From an uncultured Oscillibacter sp. (GTDB lineage Bacteria; Bacillota; Clostridia; Oscillospirales; Oscillospiraceae): a stretch of DNA of 41,415 bases. The stretch covers positions 1 through 41,415 of the forward strand of contig UQVS01000022.1 in assembly GCA_900544615.1 (NCBI GenBank), read 5' to 3'. Position numbers and translations under genes: made by a program. The notes beneath the pieces are model-generated. The model saw nothing but the letters and a program-made list of their open reading frames with translations. It had not been told where the DNA came from and made no database searches. Shown piece after piece: positions 23,980 through 31,402 of this stretch (positions within the stretch are counted from its first letter, which is position 1; the number at the start of each line of letters is the position of its first letter).

Positions 23980-24614
23980 AGTGCGATTCCTCCTTTCTCC
24001 AATGCTTTCCGCAGGCGGTTCCGGGTGCGGAACAGCGAGACCCGGACGGCCCCTTCTCCGGCGCGGCAGGCCGCGGCAATCTCGGAGATGCTTTCGCCAT
24101 ACCAGTACCGGCGGATAAAATAGGTGCGGGTTTCCCGCGTCTGCGCCCGCAGAAAATCGTTCAATACCTGCTGAAGCGTCAACCGGTCAGCTGCGTCCTC
24201 GGCGCGTTCGGCGGTCGGCAGTACGGCTTCCAGCTCCTCAAACGCGCAGGTCAGGTCGCTGCTGCGCTTTTCCGCGTGCTGATAATCGTAGCGGTCCAGT
24301 GCCAGATTCCGGGTGATCCGGGCCAGATAAGCGCCCAGCGAGGTCGGCTGCTCCGGCGGAATGGCGTTCCATGCCCGAAGGTACGCATCGCTGACACATT
24401 CTTCCGCATCCCGCTGATCCGGCAGAATATGCCGGACAGCGGCAAAACACAGCTTTCCATAGGCGGTTCGGGCAGCATCAATGGCTGTCTCGTCCCGCCG
24501 GTTGAAAAGCGCTAAAATATCCTGATCGTTCGTAGGTTCCCGCCCCCTTTCCGGGACAGAATACCACGTTTTTACGGGCAGCGCAACCGCTGCGGCGTTA
24601 CTGGGCGAAAACAT
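23976..24614 (-). CDS. ECF-type RNA polymerase sigma factor, start uncertain
   Basis: A sigma-70 family factor with region 2 (LCFAAVRHILPDQRDAEECV, AYLRAWNAIPP, ITRNLALDRY) and region 4 with a helix-turn-helix (YGESISEIAAACRAGEGAVR, RTRNRLRKAL). The frame opens at the ATG at 24614, giving 212 residues, but that ATG lies inside the upstream lipoprotein gene and lacks a ribosome site. Clear sigma homology begins only about residue 28, near 24533, where AGGGGGCGG precedes an ACG codon. A TTGCGC-17-TATTCT element (24558-24586) lies within the questioned stretch. It overlaps the membrane protein gene downstream by 4 bp; together they form a signalling pair, with the DUF4358 lipoprotein as likely third member. 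Confidence 0.88.
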   Translation of the reverse strand: MFSPSNAAAVALPVKTWYSVPERGREPTNDQDILALFNRRDETAIDAARTAYGKLCFAAVRHILPDQRDAEECVSDAYLRAWNAIPPEQPTSLGAYLARITRNLALDRYDYQHAEKRSSDLTCAFEELEAVLPTAERAEDAADRLTLQQVLNDFLRAQTRETRTYFIRRYWYGESISEIAAACRAGEGAVRVSLFRTRNRLRKALEKGGIAL

Positions 24615-25101
24615 TGTCGGGGATGGTGTAGCCGTCCGGCAGGACGATCATGGCCGCGTAGTTCCCGGAGGTCTGCACCACCGCGCGGCTGGCCCAGATC
24701 TCCGCAGTTTCGGGATAACAGCCGCTTTCATCGCTGGCGTCGGCAATGCGCTGGGTGAAGATCTCCTTTACCGTGTCCAGATCCTTGGAATCGGCCACCT
24801 CCACCAGCATGACCTCCGTTGCAAAGCCGGTAACGGGCGCCGCATAAAATACCTGCTGCTTCAGCTCCAGATCACTCAGCCCGGGGTAGAAGCCGTCAAG
24901 AATGTCCGGGCTGCTTTCCGGGAGCATAACCAGTTCGTCGGCGTCCTTGGGCTGCTGATCCAGAAGGGACTGGTACACGTCTTCCAGATTCAGATCCGCA
25001 GGCGCGCTGTCGGAACCGGCAGAGTCATCGCTTTTTCCGCCGCAGGCGGTGAGACTCAGTACAAGAAGGGAAGCCAAAAGAACTGCAAATAACTTTTTCA
25101 T
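24598..25101 (-). CDS. DUF4358 family lipoprotein
   Basis: 167 residues with a type II signal peptide and lipobox LTAC (Cys 20), so the mature protein is anchored on the outer face of the membrane. After a Ser/Asp-rich linker comes a compact domain of the DUF4358 kind (PGLSDLELKQ, AAPVTGFATEVMLVEV, DTVKEIFTQR, VVQTSGNYAAMIVLPDG). Function is unknown. AAGGAG lies 9 nt before the ATG. Its 3' end overlaps the frame of the sigma factor by 17 bp, so it probably belongs to the same transcription unit and may act in the same envelope response. Confidence 0.85.
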   Translation of the reverse strand: MKKLFAVLLASLLVLSLTACGGKSDDSAGSDSAPADLNLEDVYQSLLDQQPKDADELVMLPESSPDILDGFYPGLSDLELKQQVFYAAPVTGFATEVMLVEVADSKDLDTVKEIFTQRIADASDESGCYPETAEIWASRAVVQTSGNYAAMIVLPDGYTIPDNVFAQ

Positions 25102-25213
25102 TGATATGATCTCCTTTTTATCCGGCGTTTTCCGCCTTCAATCATACAGACGCGAACCGTGAGCCGAATGTTACGCCTGTGGACGGAACGGCGTGTATTT
25201 TTTTGAGGGTTTC

Positions 25214-25242
25214 TTGCGGCTGTGAAAGAAATATGATATCAT
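25214..25242 (+). promoter_or_regulatory. rnhA promoter
   Basis: TTGCGG (25214-25219), 17 bp, TATCAT (25237-25242), about 40 bp before the rnhA ATG. Confidence 0.65.
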
Positions 25243-25281
25243 AAGGCAATCTTTTAGAACGAAAACCGAGAGGATATACCG

Positions 25282-25719
25282 ATGAAACAAGTGACGATCT
25301 ACACGGATGGCGCCTGCTCCGGCAATCCTGGCCCCGGCGGCTGGGGAGCGATCCTGATGTACGGCTCCCACAGGCGGGAACTTTCCGGCGGGGAAGCTGC
25401 TACCACCAATAACCGTATGGAGCTGACGGCAGTGATCCGGGCGCTGTCCCTGCTGAAAGAGCCGTGCATTGTGGAGCTGTGGAGCGATTCCAAATATGTG
25501 ATCGACGGACTCTCCAAGGGGTGGGCCAAGGGCTGGAAAGCGCGGGGCTGGGTGAAAAGCGATAAGAAACCGGCATTGAACCCGGATCTCTGGGAGGAAC
25601 TGCTGCGGCTGGAAGGCATCCATACCCTGCATTATCACTGGGTCAAGGGCCATGCGGAGAATGAATTCAATAACCGCTGTGATGAACTGGCGGTGCTGGA
25701 GAGCCGGAAATATAAGTGA
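25282..25719 (+). CDS. rnhA: Ribonuclease HI
   Basis: A 145-residue endonuclease cutting RNA in RNA-DNA hybrids during replication and R-loop removal. All catalytic residues are present: D9 (YTDGACSGNPGPGGWG), E47 (NNRMEL), D69 (WSDSKYV), H124 (VKGHAEN) and D134 (RCDELA), spaced as in the E. coli enzyme. The last 23 codons are repeated, with changes, 220 bp downstream, indicating past rearrangement at this 3' end. GAGG lies about 10 nt before the ATG. Confidence 0.96.
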   Translation: MKQVTIYTDGACSGNPGPGGWGAILMYGSHRRELSGGEAATTNNRMELTAVIRALSLLKEPCIVELWSDSKYVIDGLSKGWAKGWKARGWVKSDKKPALNPDLWEELLRLEGIHTLHYHWVKGHAENEFNNRCDELAVLESRKYK

Positions 25720-25870
25720 GCCTGTGCATGGCCCTTGTGTGCCGCAGGACGGCGCCGCCGCATCGGCGGCGTACAAGCGTCTTGCAGGCAAGACCTTGGA
25801 GCGGGCGGGCTTTGCCTGACCGCTCAGGTAAAATGAGGGAACCCGCCGAAGCGGTGCTTCGGTGGGAAAC

Positions 25871-25939
25871 CATGCGGAGAATGAATTCAATAACCGCTGC
25901 GATGAGCTGGCAGTGCTGGAGAACCGGAAATTCCGCTGA
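25871..25939 (+). pseudogene. Second, diverged copy of the rnhA 3' end
   Basis: 69 bp encoding HAENEFNNRCDELAVLENRK plus two residues and a TGA, in register with the last 23 codons of rnhA but differing at about ten bases, some silent and three changing residues. There is no start or upstream rnhA sequence. The 150 bp between the copies (25720-25870) is rich in small inverted repeats, e.g. GCCGCCG/CGGCGGC and CAGGCAA/TTGCCTG. Confidence 0.75.
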
Positions 25940-26126
25940 TTGCGGCCGGCCTTTTACGAATTCGGCAAAAAAACTGTGGAAAAGTTAGTGAAAAAGTTGA
26001 AAAGACGCCGGAACGTTTACAAATTGTTCACAGCCAACTCATAATTTCGCAAAAATGATCGGGTATCTTAATACTTGCAAAGGGTCCTCCCAACCCGATG
26101 CGTTTTCTCCCTCCTAAAACACACAG

Positions 26127-26160
26127 CAAAAACCCCTCGCCATACGGCGAGGGGTTTTTG
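26127..26160. terminator. Bidirectional terminator between rnhA region and nadE
   Basis: A perfect 15-bp stem (26127-26141/26146-26160) with A runs on the left and T runs on the right and loop ATAC. The preceding 25940-26126 is AT-rich with no gene. Confidence 0.85.
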
Positions 26161-26187
26161 TGTATCCCGGCGGCAGGCGGGAAGAAA

Positions 26188-26207
26188 CGCCGGACAGATG
26201 TCCGGCG
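26188..26207 (-). terminator. Hairpin just after nadE
   Basis: CGCCGGAC/GTCCGGCG with loop AGAT; the minus-strand end reads TTTCTTCC, 15 bp past the nadE stop. Confidence 0.6.
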
Positions 26208-26221
26208 CTTCAGCAAATGAG

Positions 26222-26992
26222 TTATTTATAGTAGTCCGTTTCGTCCGTCAGAGCCATAGGCAGGCCGTTGTGGTACACCGGCATCAGCTGGAACTTGAAG
26301 CGGCTGGTCTTGTGCAGCCGGTCGATCTTCTCCTTGATCTCCGGGTCAACGATACCCTTGCGGACATATTCGTTGACGGCGTGATAGGAGAAGCCCAGAT
26401 TGTCCTCGTCAGTCAGGCCGCTGAGACCGTCAGCAGGGGGCTTGAGCAGGAATTTCTCCGGCAGTCCCAGCTCCGCACCCAGCGCAATGACCTCCTCCGT
26501 GGTGTACATACCGATGGGGGAGAAAGCGCCGGTGGCGTCGCCGTAAACGGTGCAGTAGCCCACCCAGTCCTCGGAGAGATTGGAAGTGTTCAGTACGATG
26601 CCGCAGTCCTCGCTCTGGGCGATGGCGTACAGCGTCAGCATCCGCATCCGGGAGGGCAGGTTCACCGTAGTCTGACGGCTCGGCTCCATGCCCAGACGGG
26701 TCATCTCATCCAGGATCCCCTGCGTGCCGCCGTGGATGTTGAACACATAGTGGCGGATGCCCAGAAATTCCACCAGACCGTTGGAATAGTCGATATCCGG
26801 CTGAACGCCGTTGGGCATCAGTACGCCTACAACGTTTTCCTTGCCGTAGGCCGCCACGGCCAGTGCCGCCACGGTGGCGCTGTCCTTGCCGCCGGAGATG
26901 CCGATGACAGCCGTTTTGCCGCCGCAGGCTTTCATCTGCTGCCGCATCCAGTCCAGCAGACCGGGCAGCTGTTCTTTTACGTGAAATTCCAT
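26222..26992 (-). CDS. nadE: Ammonia-dependent NAD+ synthetase
   Basis: A 256-residue N-type ATP pyrophosphatase that amidates nicotinic acid adenine dinucleotide to NAD+. The PP-loop GISGGKDSATVAAL is near the N-terminus, followed by NTSNLSEDWVGY and the KPPADGLSGLTDEDNLGF stretch that closes over substrate. There is no glutaminase domain, so ammonia is the direct nitrogen donor. The start at 26992 (MEFHVKEQ) follows GGGAGG; the extra 20 codons upstream lack support. No operon partner is seen. Confidence 0.95.
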   Translation of the reverse strand: MEFHVKEQLPGLLDWMRQQMKACGGKTAVIGISGGKDSATVAALAVAAYGKENVVGVLMPNGVQPDIDYSNGLVEFLGIRHYVFNIHGGTQGILDEMTRLGMEPSRQTTVNLPSRMRMLTLYAIAQSEDCGIVLNTSNLSEDWVGYCTVYGDATGAFSPIGMYTTEEVIALGAELGLPEKFLLKPPADGLSGLTDEDNLGFSYHAVNEYVRKGIVDPEIKEKIDRLHKTSRFKFQLMPVYHNGLPMALTDETDYYK

Positions 26993-27206
26993 GAGATCAC
27001 CCTCCCGAAAATAATGATGCCTTATTCTACGGCGGGAATCCCCTGTTTTCAAGAACTTTTTAGCGGGCTGGACGTACTTTCGGAAATTCCTACAAAAAGT
27101 GCGGGAAACAGCAGGCGGGCATCGCCCGCTTTTGCATCCTTTGCCGCGTTTTGAACGTAAAAACGGGACAGGGGGGCAGCCGCAGTACGCGGCGTATTCC
27201 GCACTG

Positions 27207-27243
27207 AAAAAAGCAGGAGAGGGGCGGCTGCCCTTCTCCTGCT
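27207..27243 (-). terminator. Terminator after the thioesterase gene
   Basis: A 14-bp stem with one G-T pair (27212-27225/27230-27243), followed on the minus strand by six T. It sits at the 3' edge of the coding region. Confidence 0.8.
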
Positions 27244-27247
27244 GCGT

Positions 27248-27682
27248 TTACAGGCTGTTTTTGACCCGCTGCTCCATCATCTTCATGTCCACGCAGAAGA
27301 ATGTGAATTCTCCGGTGGCCAGCAGCGTTTCGTCCTCGCCCAGAATGTCCACTGCTACCAGACAGGTGGAGCGGCCCCGGTGACGCACTCTTGCGTCCGC
27401 CTGGATCTCGCCCTCCGGCTGGTTGCGGAGGAAGTGGAGGGAGCTGGTCTGGGTGACATAGTTGCGGCCGTCCGTGTGGGCGGCGAAGCCGGTGGCGTTA
27501 TCCGCCATGGCGTAGATGGCGCCGCCGTGAACCATTCCAAAGGAGTTTTTGCTCTCCGGGCAGATATTCAGCCGGAAGATGGCATGATCCTGCTCGATCA
27601 TGACCATTTCGATGTGGTTATACGCGGTAAAGCGGTTTTGCTGTTCTTTTTCCTTGAACATTGCTAACATTTTCTCGTCCAT
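27248..27682 (-). CDS. PaaI-type hotdog thioesterase
   Basis: 144 residues with the hotdog fold of PaaI/YdiI acyl-CoA thioesterases. The family signature is SKNSFGMVHGGAIYAMAD, with the catalytic Asn/His/Gly and helix Asp, followed by VTQTSSLHFLR. It probably hydrolyses an acyl- or aryl-CoA; the substrate cannot be named. The start at 27682 (MDEKMLAM) has only a weak GCAGG site; the longer frame runs back into the promoter region of the metal operon and is not used. It is divergent from the ArsR-type regulator. Confidence 0.85.
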   Translation of the reverse strand: MDEKMLAMFKEKEQQNRFTAYNHIEMVMIEQDHAIFRLNICPESKNSFGMVHGGAIYAMADNATGFAAHTDGRNYVTQTSSLHFLRNQPEGEIQADARVRHRGRSTCLVAVDILGEDETLLATGEFTFFCVDMKMMEQRVKNSL

Positions 27683-27770
27683 TGTGCGCCTGCGTGCCTT
27701 TCTGAATTGTAATCTGGGGAAAAGTGTAGCACAATTTCTGAATGTTTTCCACTCTTTTTTCAAAAGGAGG

Positions 27771-27798
27771 TTGACAAAGCATGAATATGTGCTACAAT
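27771..27798 (+). promoter_or_regulatory. Promoter of the metal-resistance operon
   Basis: A consensus TTGACA (27771-27776), 16-bp spacer and TACAAT (27793-27798). Confidence 0.8.
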
Positions 27799-27804
27799 GA
27801 ACAC

Positions 27805-27820
27805 ATGAACAGACGTTCAA
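27805..27820 (+). promoter_or_regulatory. ArsR-family operator
   Basis: ATGAACAGACGTTCAA contains the inverted repeat TGAAC-N4-GTTCA and sits just past the -10 element, where a bound repressor would block transcription. The form matches known ArsR/CadC-type sites (ATGAAC-type half-sites). Confidence 0.65.
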
Positions 27821-27836
27821 ATGAAAGGAGGCCGCT

Positions 27837-28199
27837 ATGGAGGACCGCTATAACGTGGAGTGCTGTGAACTGATGTGCGCGCATGAGGAGATTGTGGAAA
27901 AGGTTCAGAAGGAGATGCCCGATGAGGATACCCTGTACGACCTGACGGAACTGTTCCGCATTTTCGGAGACTCCACCCGCATCCGGATCCTGTATGTGCT
28001 TTTTGAGGCGGAAATGTGCGTGTGCGATATTGCGGCGCTGCTGGGCATGACCCAGTCTGCCATTTCCCACCAGCTGCGGGCTTTGAAAAACGCAAAGCTG
28101 GTGACTTCCCGCCGGGAGGGCAAGACGGTGTTCTATTCTCTGGCGGACGACCATGTGAAAACCATTATCGATCAGGGACTGGAGCATATTCTGGAGTAA
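27837..28199 (+). CDS. ArsR/SmtB-family metal-sensing repressor, CadC-like
   Basis: A 120-residue winged-helix repressor. The helix-3 metal motif is MCVCDIA (two cysteines), matching the ELCVCD box of CadC, and an N-terminal cluster ECCELMC can supply further thiols, as in CadC-type Cd/Pb/Zn sites. A possible helix-5 site is DDHVKTIIDQGLEH. The recognition helix is TQSAISHQLRALK. It probably represses its own operon through the adjacent TGAAC-N4-GTTCA operator and releases DNA on binding a thiophilic metal. AAAGGAGG lies 6 nt before the ATG. It is first of three genes. Confidence 0.93.
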   Translation: MEDRYNVECCELMCAHEEIVEKVQKEMPDEDTLYDLTELFRIFGDSTRIRILYVLFEAEMCVCDIAALLGMTQSAISHQLRALKNAKLVTSRREGKTVFYSLADDHVKTIIDQGLEHILE

Positions 28200-28253
28200 T
28201 TTCGCAATTCCGAGTCATTCTATACGACTATTTTGAATCAGGAGGAATGTATC

Positions 28254-28472
28254 ATGAAGAAGCATTACAAGTTTGAGATCGACTGCGCCAACTGCGCGGC
28301 CAAGGTGGAAGAGGCCATTAAGAAGATCGACGGTGTTCACGGGGCAAGCGTCAGTTTTATGACACAGAAACTGACACTGGACGCCGACGACGCCCGCTAC
28401 GACGAAATTTTGCAGCAGGTCATTACCACGGCCAAAAAGATCGAGCCGGACTGCGAGCTGCACCTGAAGTGA
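28254..28472 (+). CDS. Free-standing heavy-metal-associated (HMA) domain protein
   Basis: 72 residues forming one ferredoxin-like HMA fold with the metal-binding CANC (C11, C14). In many Zn/Cd ATPases this module is the N-terminal domain of the pump; here it is encoded separately just upstream of a pump that lacks it, so it probably hands metal to the ATPase. AGGAGG lies 8 nt before the ATG; a longer start 21 bp upstream would run through that site. A terminator-like hairpin follows the stop, so it may be made in excess over the ATPase. Confidence 0.9.
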   Translation: MKKHYKFEIDCANCAAKVEEAIKKIDGVHGASVSFMTQKLTLDADDARYDEILQQVITTAKKIEPDCELHLK

Positions 28473-28479
28473 GGCCGGA

Positions 28480-28510
28480 AAAACGCGCCGCCGCTCCGGC
28501 GGCGCGTTTT
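28480..28510 (+). terminator. Intra-operon hairpin/attenuator
   Basis: A perfect 14-bp GC-rich stem (28480-28493/28497-28510) with a 3-nt loop ending in four T, placed between the HMA gene and the ATPase gene and directly followed by its ribosome site. Confidence 0.7.
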
Positions 28511-28526
28511 CTGAAAGGAGAATATG

Positions 28527-30422
28527 ATGGCAACTCTGAGCAAAAAGCAGAAAAAGGTTTTGAAGCGCATCCTGATCTCGGCGGGGCTGCTGATCCTCAT
28601 CAAGCTGCTGCCGCTGACCGGCTGGCTTCAGGGCGTCTGCTGCCTGATTCCCTACCTGATCATCGGTTATGACGTGCTGCGGAAGGCGGTTCTGGGCATC
28701 GTCAACGGGCAGGTATTTGACGAGAACTTCCTGATGGCCCTCGCCACCATCGGCGCTTTCGCCACAGGTGACTATGCCGAGGCCGTGTTCGTCATGCTGT
28801 TCTACCAGACCGGCGAACTGTTTCAGGATTACGCCGTGGGAAAGTCCCGCTCCTCCATTGCCGCGCTGATGGATATCCGGCCGGACACCGCCAATCTGGA
28901 AACGGAAAACGGTCTGAAGGAAGTGGACCCGGAGGATGTGGCGGTTGGCTCTGTGATCGTGGTGAGGCCCGGAGAGCGGGTGCCGCTGGACGGCACGGTG
29001 CTGGAGGGCAGCTCCACGCTGGACACCGCCGCCCTCACCGGCGAATCCCTGCCCCGGAGCATTCACGCGGGGGATGATATCATCAGCGGCTGCGTGAACC
29101 TGACGGGCCTGCTGCGGGTCACGGTGACCAAGCCCTGCGAGGAATCCACGGTTTCCAAGATTCTGGAGCTGGTGGAAAATTCCAGCGAGAAAAAAGCCGT
29201 CAGCGAGCAGTTTATCACCCGGTTTGCCAAGTATTATACCCCCTGCGTGGTGTATGCGGCGCTGGCCCTGTTCCTGATCCCCACCGTTCTGCTGGCGGTC
29301 CTGCCTGCGCCTCCGGCGTTTCTGGCCGGTACTGTCTGGACGGAATGGCTGCACCGGGCGCTGACGTTTCTGGTCATTTCCTGCCCCTGCGCGCTGGTGA
29401 TCTCCGTGCCGCTGAGCTTCTTCGGCGGCATCGGCGGCGCGTCTAAATGCGGGATTCTGGTAAAGGGCGGCAACTATCTGGAGGCGCTGGCCAAGGCGGA
29501 TACCGTGGTGTTCGACAAAACCGGCACGCTGACAAAGGGAACCTTTGCCGTTACCGCCGTCCACCCGGAGGCGGGATTTACAGAGGAGCAGGTACTGGAA
29601 TACGCGGCGCTGGCGGAGCAGTATTCCACCCATCCCATCGCCGTCTCCCTGCGGGAAGCCTGCAAAACGGCGCTGGATGCCCAGCGGGTCTCCGATGTGG
29701 AGGAGATCGCCGGACACGGCATCATGGCCAGAGTGGACGGAAAGGCCGTGGGGGTGGGCAACAGCCGCCTGATGGAGCGGCAGAATGTCAGCTGGCTGCC
29801 CTGCGAGCTGCCGGGGACCATTGTCCATGTGACCATCGACGGTTTCTACGCCGGACACATTGTCATCTCCGATTTGCCCAAGCCGGACGCGAAGGACGCC
29901 ATTGCGGGCCTGAAAGCGCTGGGCGTGAAGAATACCGTGATGCTTACCGGCGACGCGAAAGAGGTGGCTCACACCGTGGCGGACGCGCTGGGACTGGACG
30001 AATACCACGCGGAGCTGCTGCCGGCTGATAAAGTGAGCCGGGTGGAAGCGCTGCTGAAGCAGGAAACCGGCAAGCTTGCTTTTGTGGGTGACGGCATCAA
30101 CGACGCCCCGGTGCTGACCCGCGCGGACATCGGCATTGCCATGGGCGGTCTGGGCAGCGACGCCGCCATTGAAGCGGCGGACGTGGTGCTGATGGACGAC
30201 CAGCCCGGAAAGATCCCCGTGGCCATTCGGATCGCCCGGAAAACGGTGCGGATTGTCCATGAGAATATCATCTTTGCCCTGACGGTCAAGGCGATCGTGC
30301 TGCTGATGGGCGCGCTGGGCAAGGCACCCATGTGGCTGGCGGTGTTTGCGGACGTGGGCGTGGCCTTCATCGCCATTCTCAATGCCATGCGCTGCCTCAG
30401 CGTGGGCGCGGAGAAAAAATGA
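28527..30422 (+). CDS. cadA: Heavy-metal-translocating P1B-type ATPase
   Basis: A 631-residue metal exporter. Motifs in order: a phosphatase-domain TGES (AALTGESLP), the membrane CPC (286-288), phosphorylation site DKTGTLTKG (Asp 330), the HP locus (YSTHPIAVS) and GDGINDAPVLTRADIG. The CPC form and the CadC-like regulator point to Zn2+/Cd2+/Pb2+ rather than copper; the exact ion is inference. It has no N-terminal HMA domain, which is supplied by the preceding gene. Two adjacent ATGs exist; the second (28527) has better spacing to AAAGGAG. The annotation symbol follows the family and could equally be zntA. Confidence 0.95.
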   Translation: MATLSKKQKKVLKRILISAGLLILIKLLPLTGWLQGVCCLIPYLIIGYDVLRKAVLGIVNGQVFDENFLMALATIGAFATGDYAEAVFVMLFYQTGELFQDYAVGKSRSSIAALMDIRPDTANLETENGLKEVDPEDVAVGSVIVVRPGERVPLDGTVLEGSSTLDTAALTGESLPRSIHAGDDIISGCVNLTGLLRVTVTKPCEESTVSKILELVENSSEKKAVSEQFITRFAKYYTPCVVYAALALFLIPTVLLAVLPAPPAFLAGTVWTEWLHRALTFLVISCPCALVISVPLSFFGGIGGASKCGILVKGGNYLEALAKADTVVFDKTGTLTKGTFAVTAVHPEAGFTEEQVLEYAALAEQYSTHPIAVSLREACKTALDAQRVSDVEEIAGHGIMARVDGKAVGVGNSRLMERQNVSWLPCELPGTIVHVTIDGFYAGHIVISDLPKPDAKDAIAGLKALGVKNTVMLTGDAKEVAHTVADALGLDEYHAELLPADKVSRVEALLKQETGKLAFVGDGINDAPVLTRADIGIAMGGLGSDAAIEAADVVLMDDQPGKIPVAIRIARKTVRIVHENIIFALTVKAIVLLMGALGKAPMWLAVFADVGVAFIAILNAMRCLSVGAEKK

Positions 30423-30454
30423 CCGCAAAAACGGAAACGATGCAACTGTACACG

Positions 30455-30493
30455 GCCGGGAGAACGGTTTTACCGTCCTCCCGGCTGATTTTT
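30455..30493 (+). terminator. Terminator of the metal operon
   Basis: GCCGGGAG...ACGG pairs with CCGT...CTCCCGGC around a TTTTA loop and is followed by TGATTTTTT. Confidence 0.85.
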
Positions 30494-30631
30494 TCGGCGG
30501 CAGAAGCGCCGACCAGGGAATCTGCGACAGTTTGAGACGGATGTCGGGGCTGGACGGTGGACTTTCCTGCCGTTTTCTGATATAATTTATTTGAAAAAGC
30601 ATGATGAATCGGAATTTGCGGAGGTAAAAAT

Positions 30632-31180
30632 ATGGTGAAACTTGATGATTTTGTTGATATGATGACGGGACACTTTAATAACAAAGAGCAATTTGATAAG
30701 ATGAAGAAAGAGGGAAAAATATACCCTTACGCAGAACACATTAATACAATCTGCAACGGAAAAATTTTGAACCTTCCTAAAGATTTTAATGGTAGATTTG
30801 TTGTTGAAGAGAGCTACTATGAGACAAATGGGAAACGCCATGCTTCACCGCATCTTTTCCTTATTACAGAGGAAGAAGATAAAATCGTATTGTCTTCTTA
30901 TGAAATACCTGAAGGAGAAGATAAGGGTACATTTTCATATAGTTCTATGAAAAATGTTGATTACACTGAATTGAAAAAATCTGAAAAATTCACTCCGGCG
31001 CTCTATCATGAAAAAGATGGAATCTGGGAAGGAGGCAGTACAAGCCAGTTTTCGCCGATAATGACATTTAAGCTTTGGGAAAAGTTTTCTGATAGTTGTC
31101 TGGAGGTATCTGAAAGCATGGAAGTTAATGGAAAGAAAACTTTTGGATATGATGAACCAATTATTTATAAGCGAGTATAA
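30632..31180 (+). CDS. AT-rich orphan gene, CpeT/CpcT-like
   Basis: 182 residues, soluble, with no signal peptide. The pattern DFVDMMTGHFNNKEQFD, then INTICNGKILNLPKDFNGR, then FVVEESYYE and PHLFLITEEEDKI follows the layout of the CpeT/CpcT family (WMxGxFSNxxQA, PLP, YxEQxYD, PYRQRVL), known from phycobilin attachment in cyanobacteria but also present as homologues of unknown role elsewhere. The match was made by eye and is tentative. Base and codon use differ sharply from the neighbours (AT-rich, many AAA/GAT/ATT codons), which points to recent transfer. GGAGG lies about 8 nt before the ATG. It stands alone between terminators. Confidence 0.65.
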   Translation: MVKLDDFVDMMTGHFNNKEQFDKMKKEGKIYPYAEHINTICNGKILNLPKDFNGRFVVEESYYETNGKRHASPHLFLITEEEDKIVLSSYEIPEGEDKGTFSYSSMKNVDYTELKKSEKFTPALYHEKDGIWEGGSTSQFSPIMTFKLWEKFSDSCLEVSESMEVNGKKTFGYDEPIIYKRV

Positions 31181-31267
31181 CTCAAGAGTGGAATATGGCG
31201 CTCAATTCCAGTTTGTCAAACTGAAAATCCTTTCAATAGAAAGAAATGCTCTTTTACATACACTTTT

Positions 31268-31309
31268 TGCCGGCGGCGGACAGCTTCAGCGGACTGTCTG
31301 CCGCCGGCA
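31268..31309 (+). other. Long GC-rich hairpin after the orphan gene
   Basis: Stem TGCCGGCGGC/GCCGCCGGCA with an inner GACAG/CTGTC. No T run follows on the plus strand, so it is a weak terminator or 3'-end protector. Confidence 0.5.
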
Positions 31310-31326
31310 GCTCTGCATACGCATGG

Positions 31327-31353
31327 AAAAACCCGGCCGATATTCGGCCGGGT
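31327..31353 (-). terminator. Terminator after thiamine pyrophosphokinase gene
   Basis: ACCCGGCCGA/TCGGCCGGGT with loop TAT and five T on the minus strand. Confidence 0.85.
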
Positions 31354-31402
31354 CAACTGTTTTACAGCCGTCCGACACCATGTGCCGGACGCTTTTTCTC
31401 AC

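Noticed and set aside
25940..26060. AT-rich stretch with GTGGAAAAG and TTGTTCACA words that could recall DnaA boxes
   Set aside because: The words differ from the TTATCCACA consensus, are not clustered in order, and no dnaA or dnaN lies nearby.
28215..30602. A 795-codon minus-strand open frame
   Set aside because: Antisense of the metal ATPase and HMA gene; low-complexity Gln/Arg/His composition, no family features.
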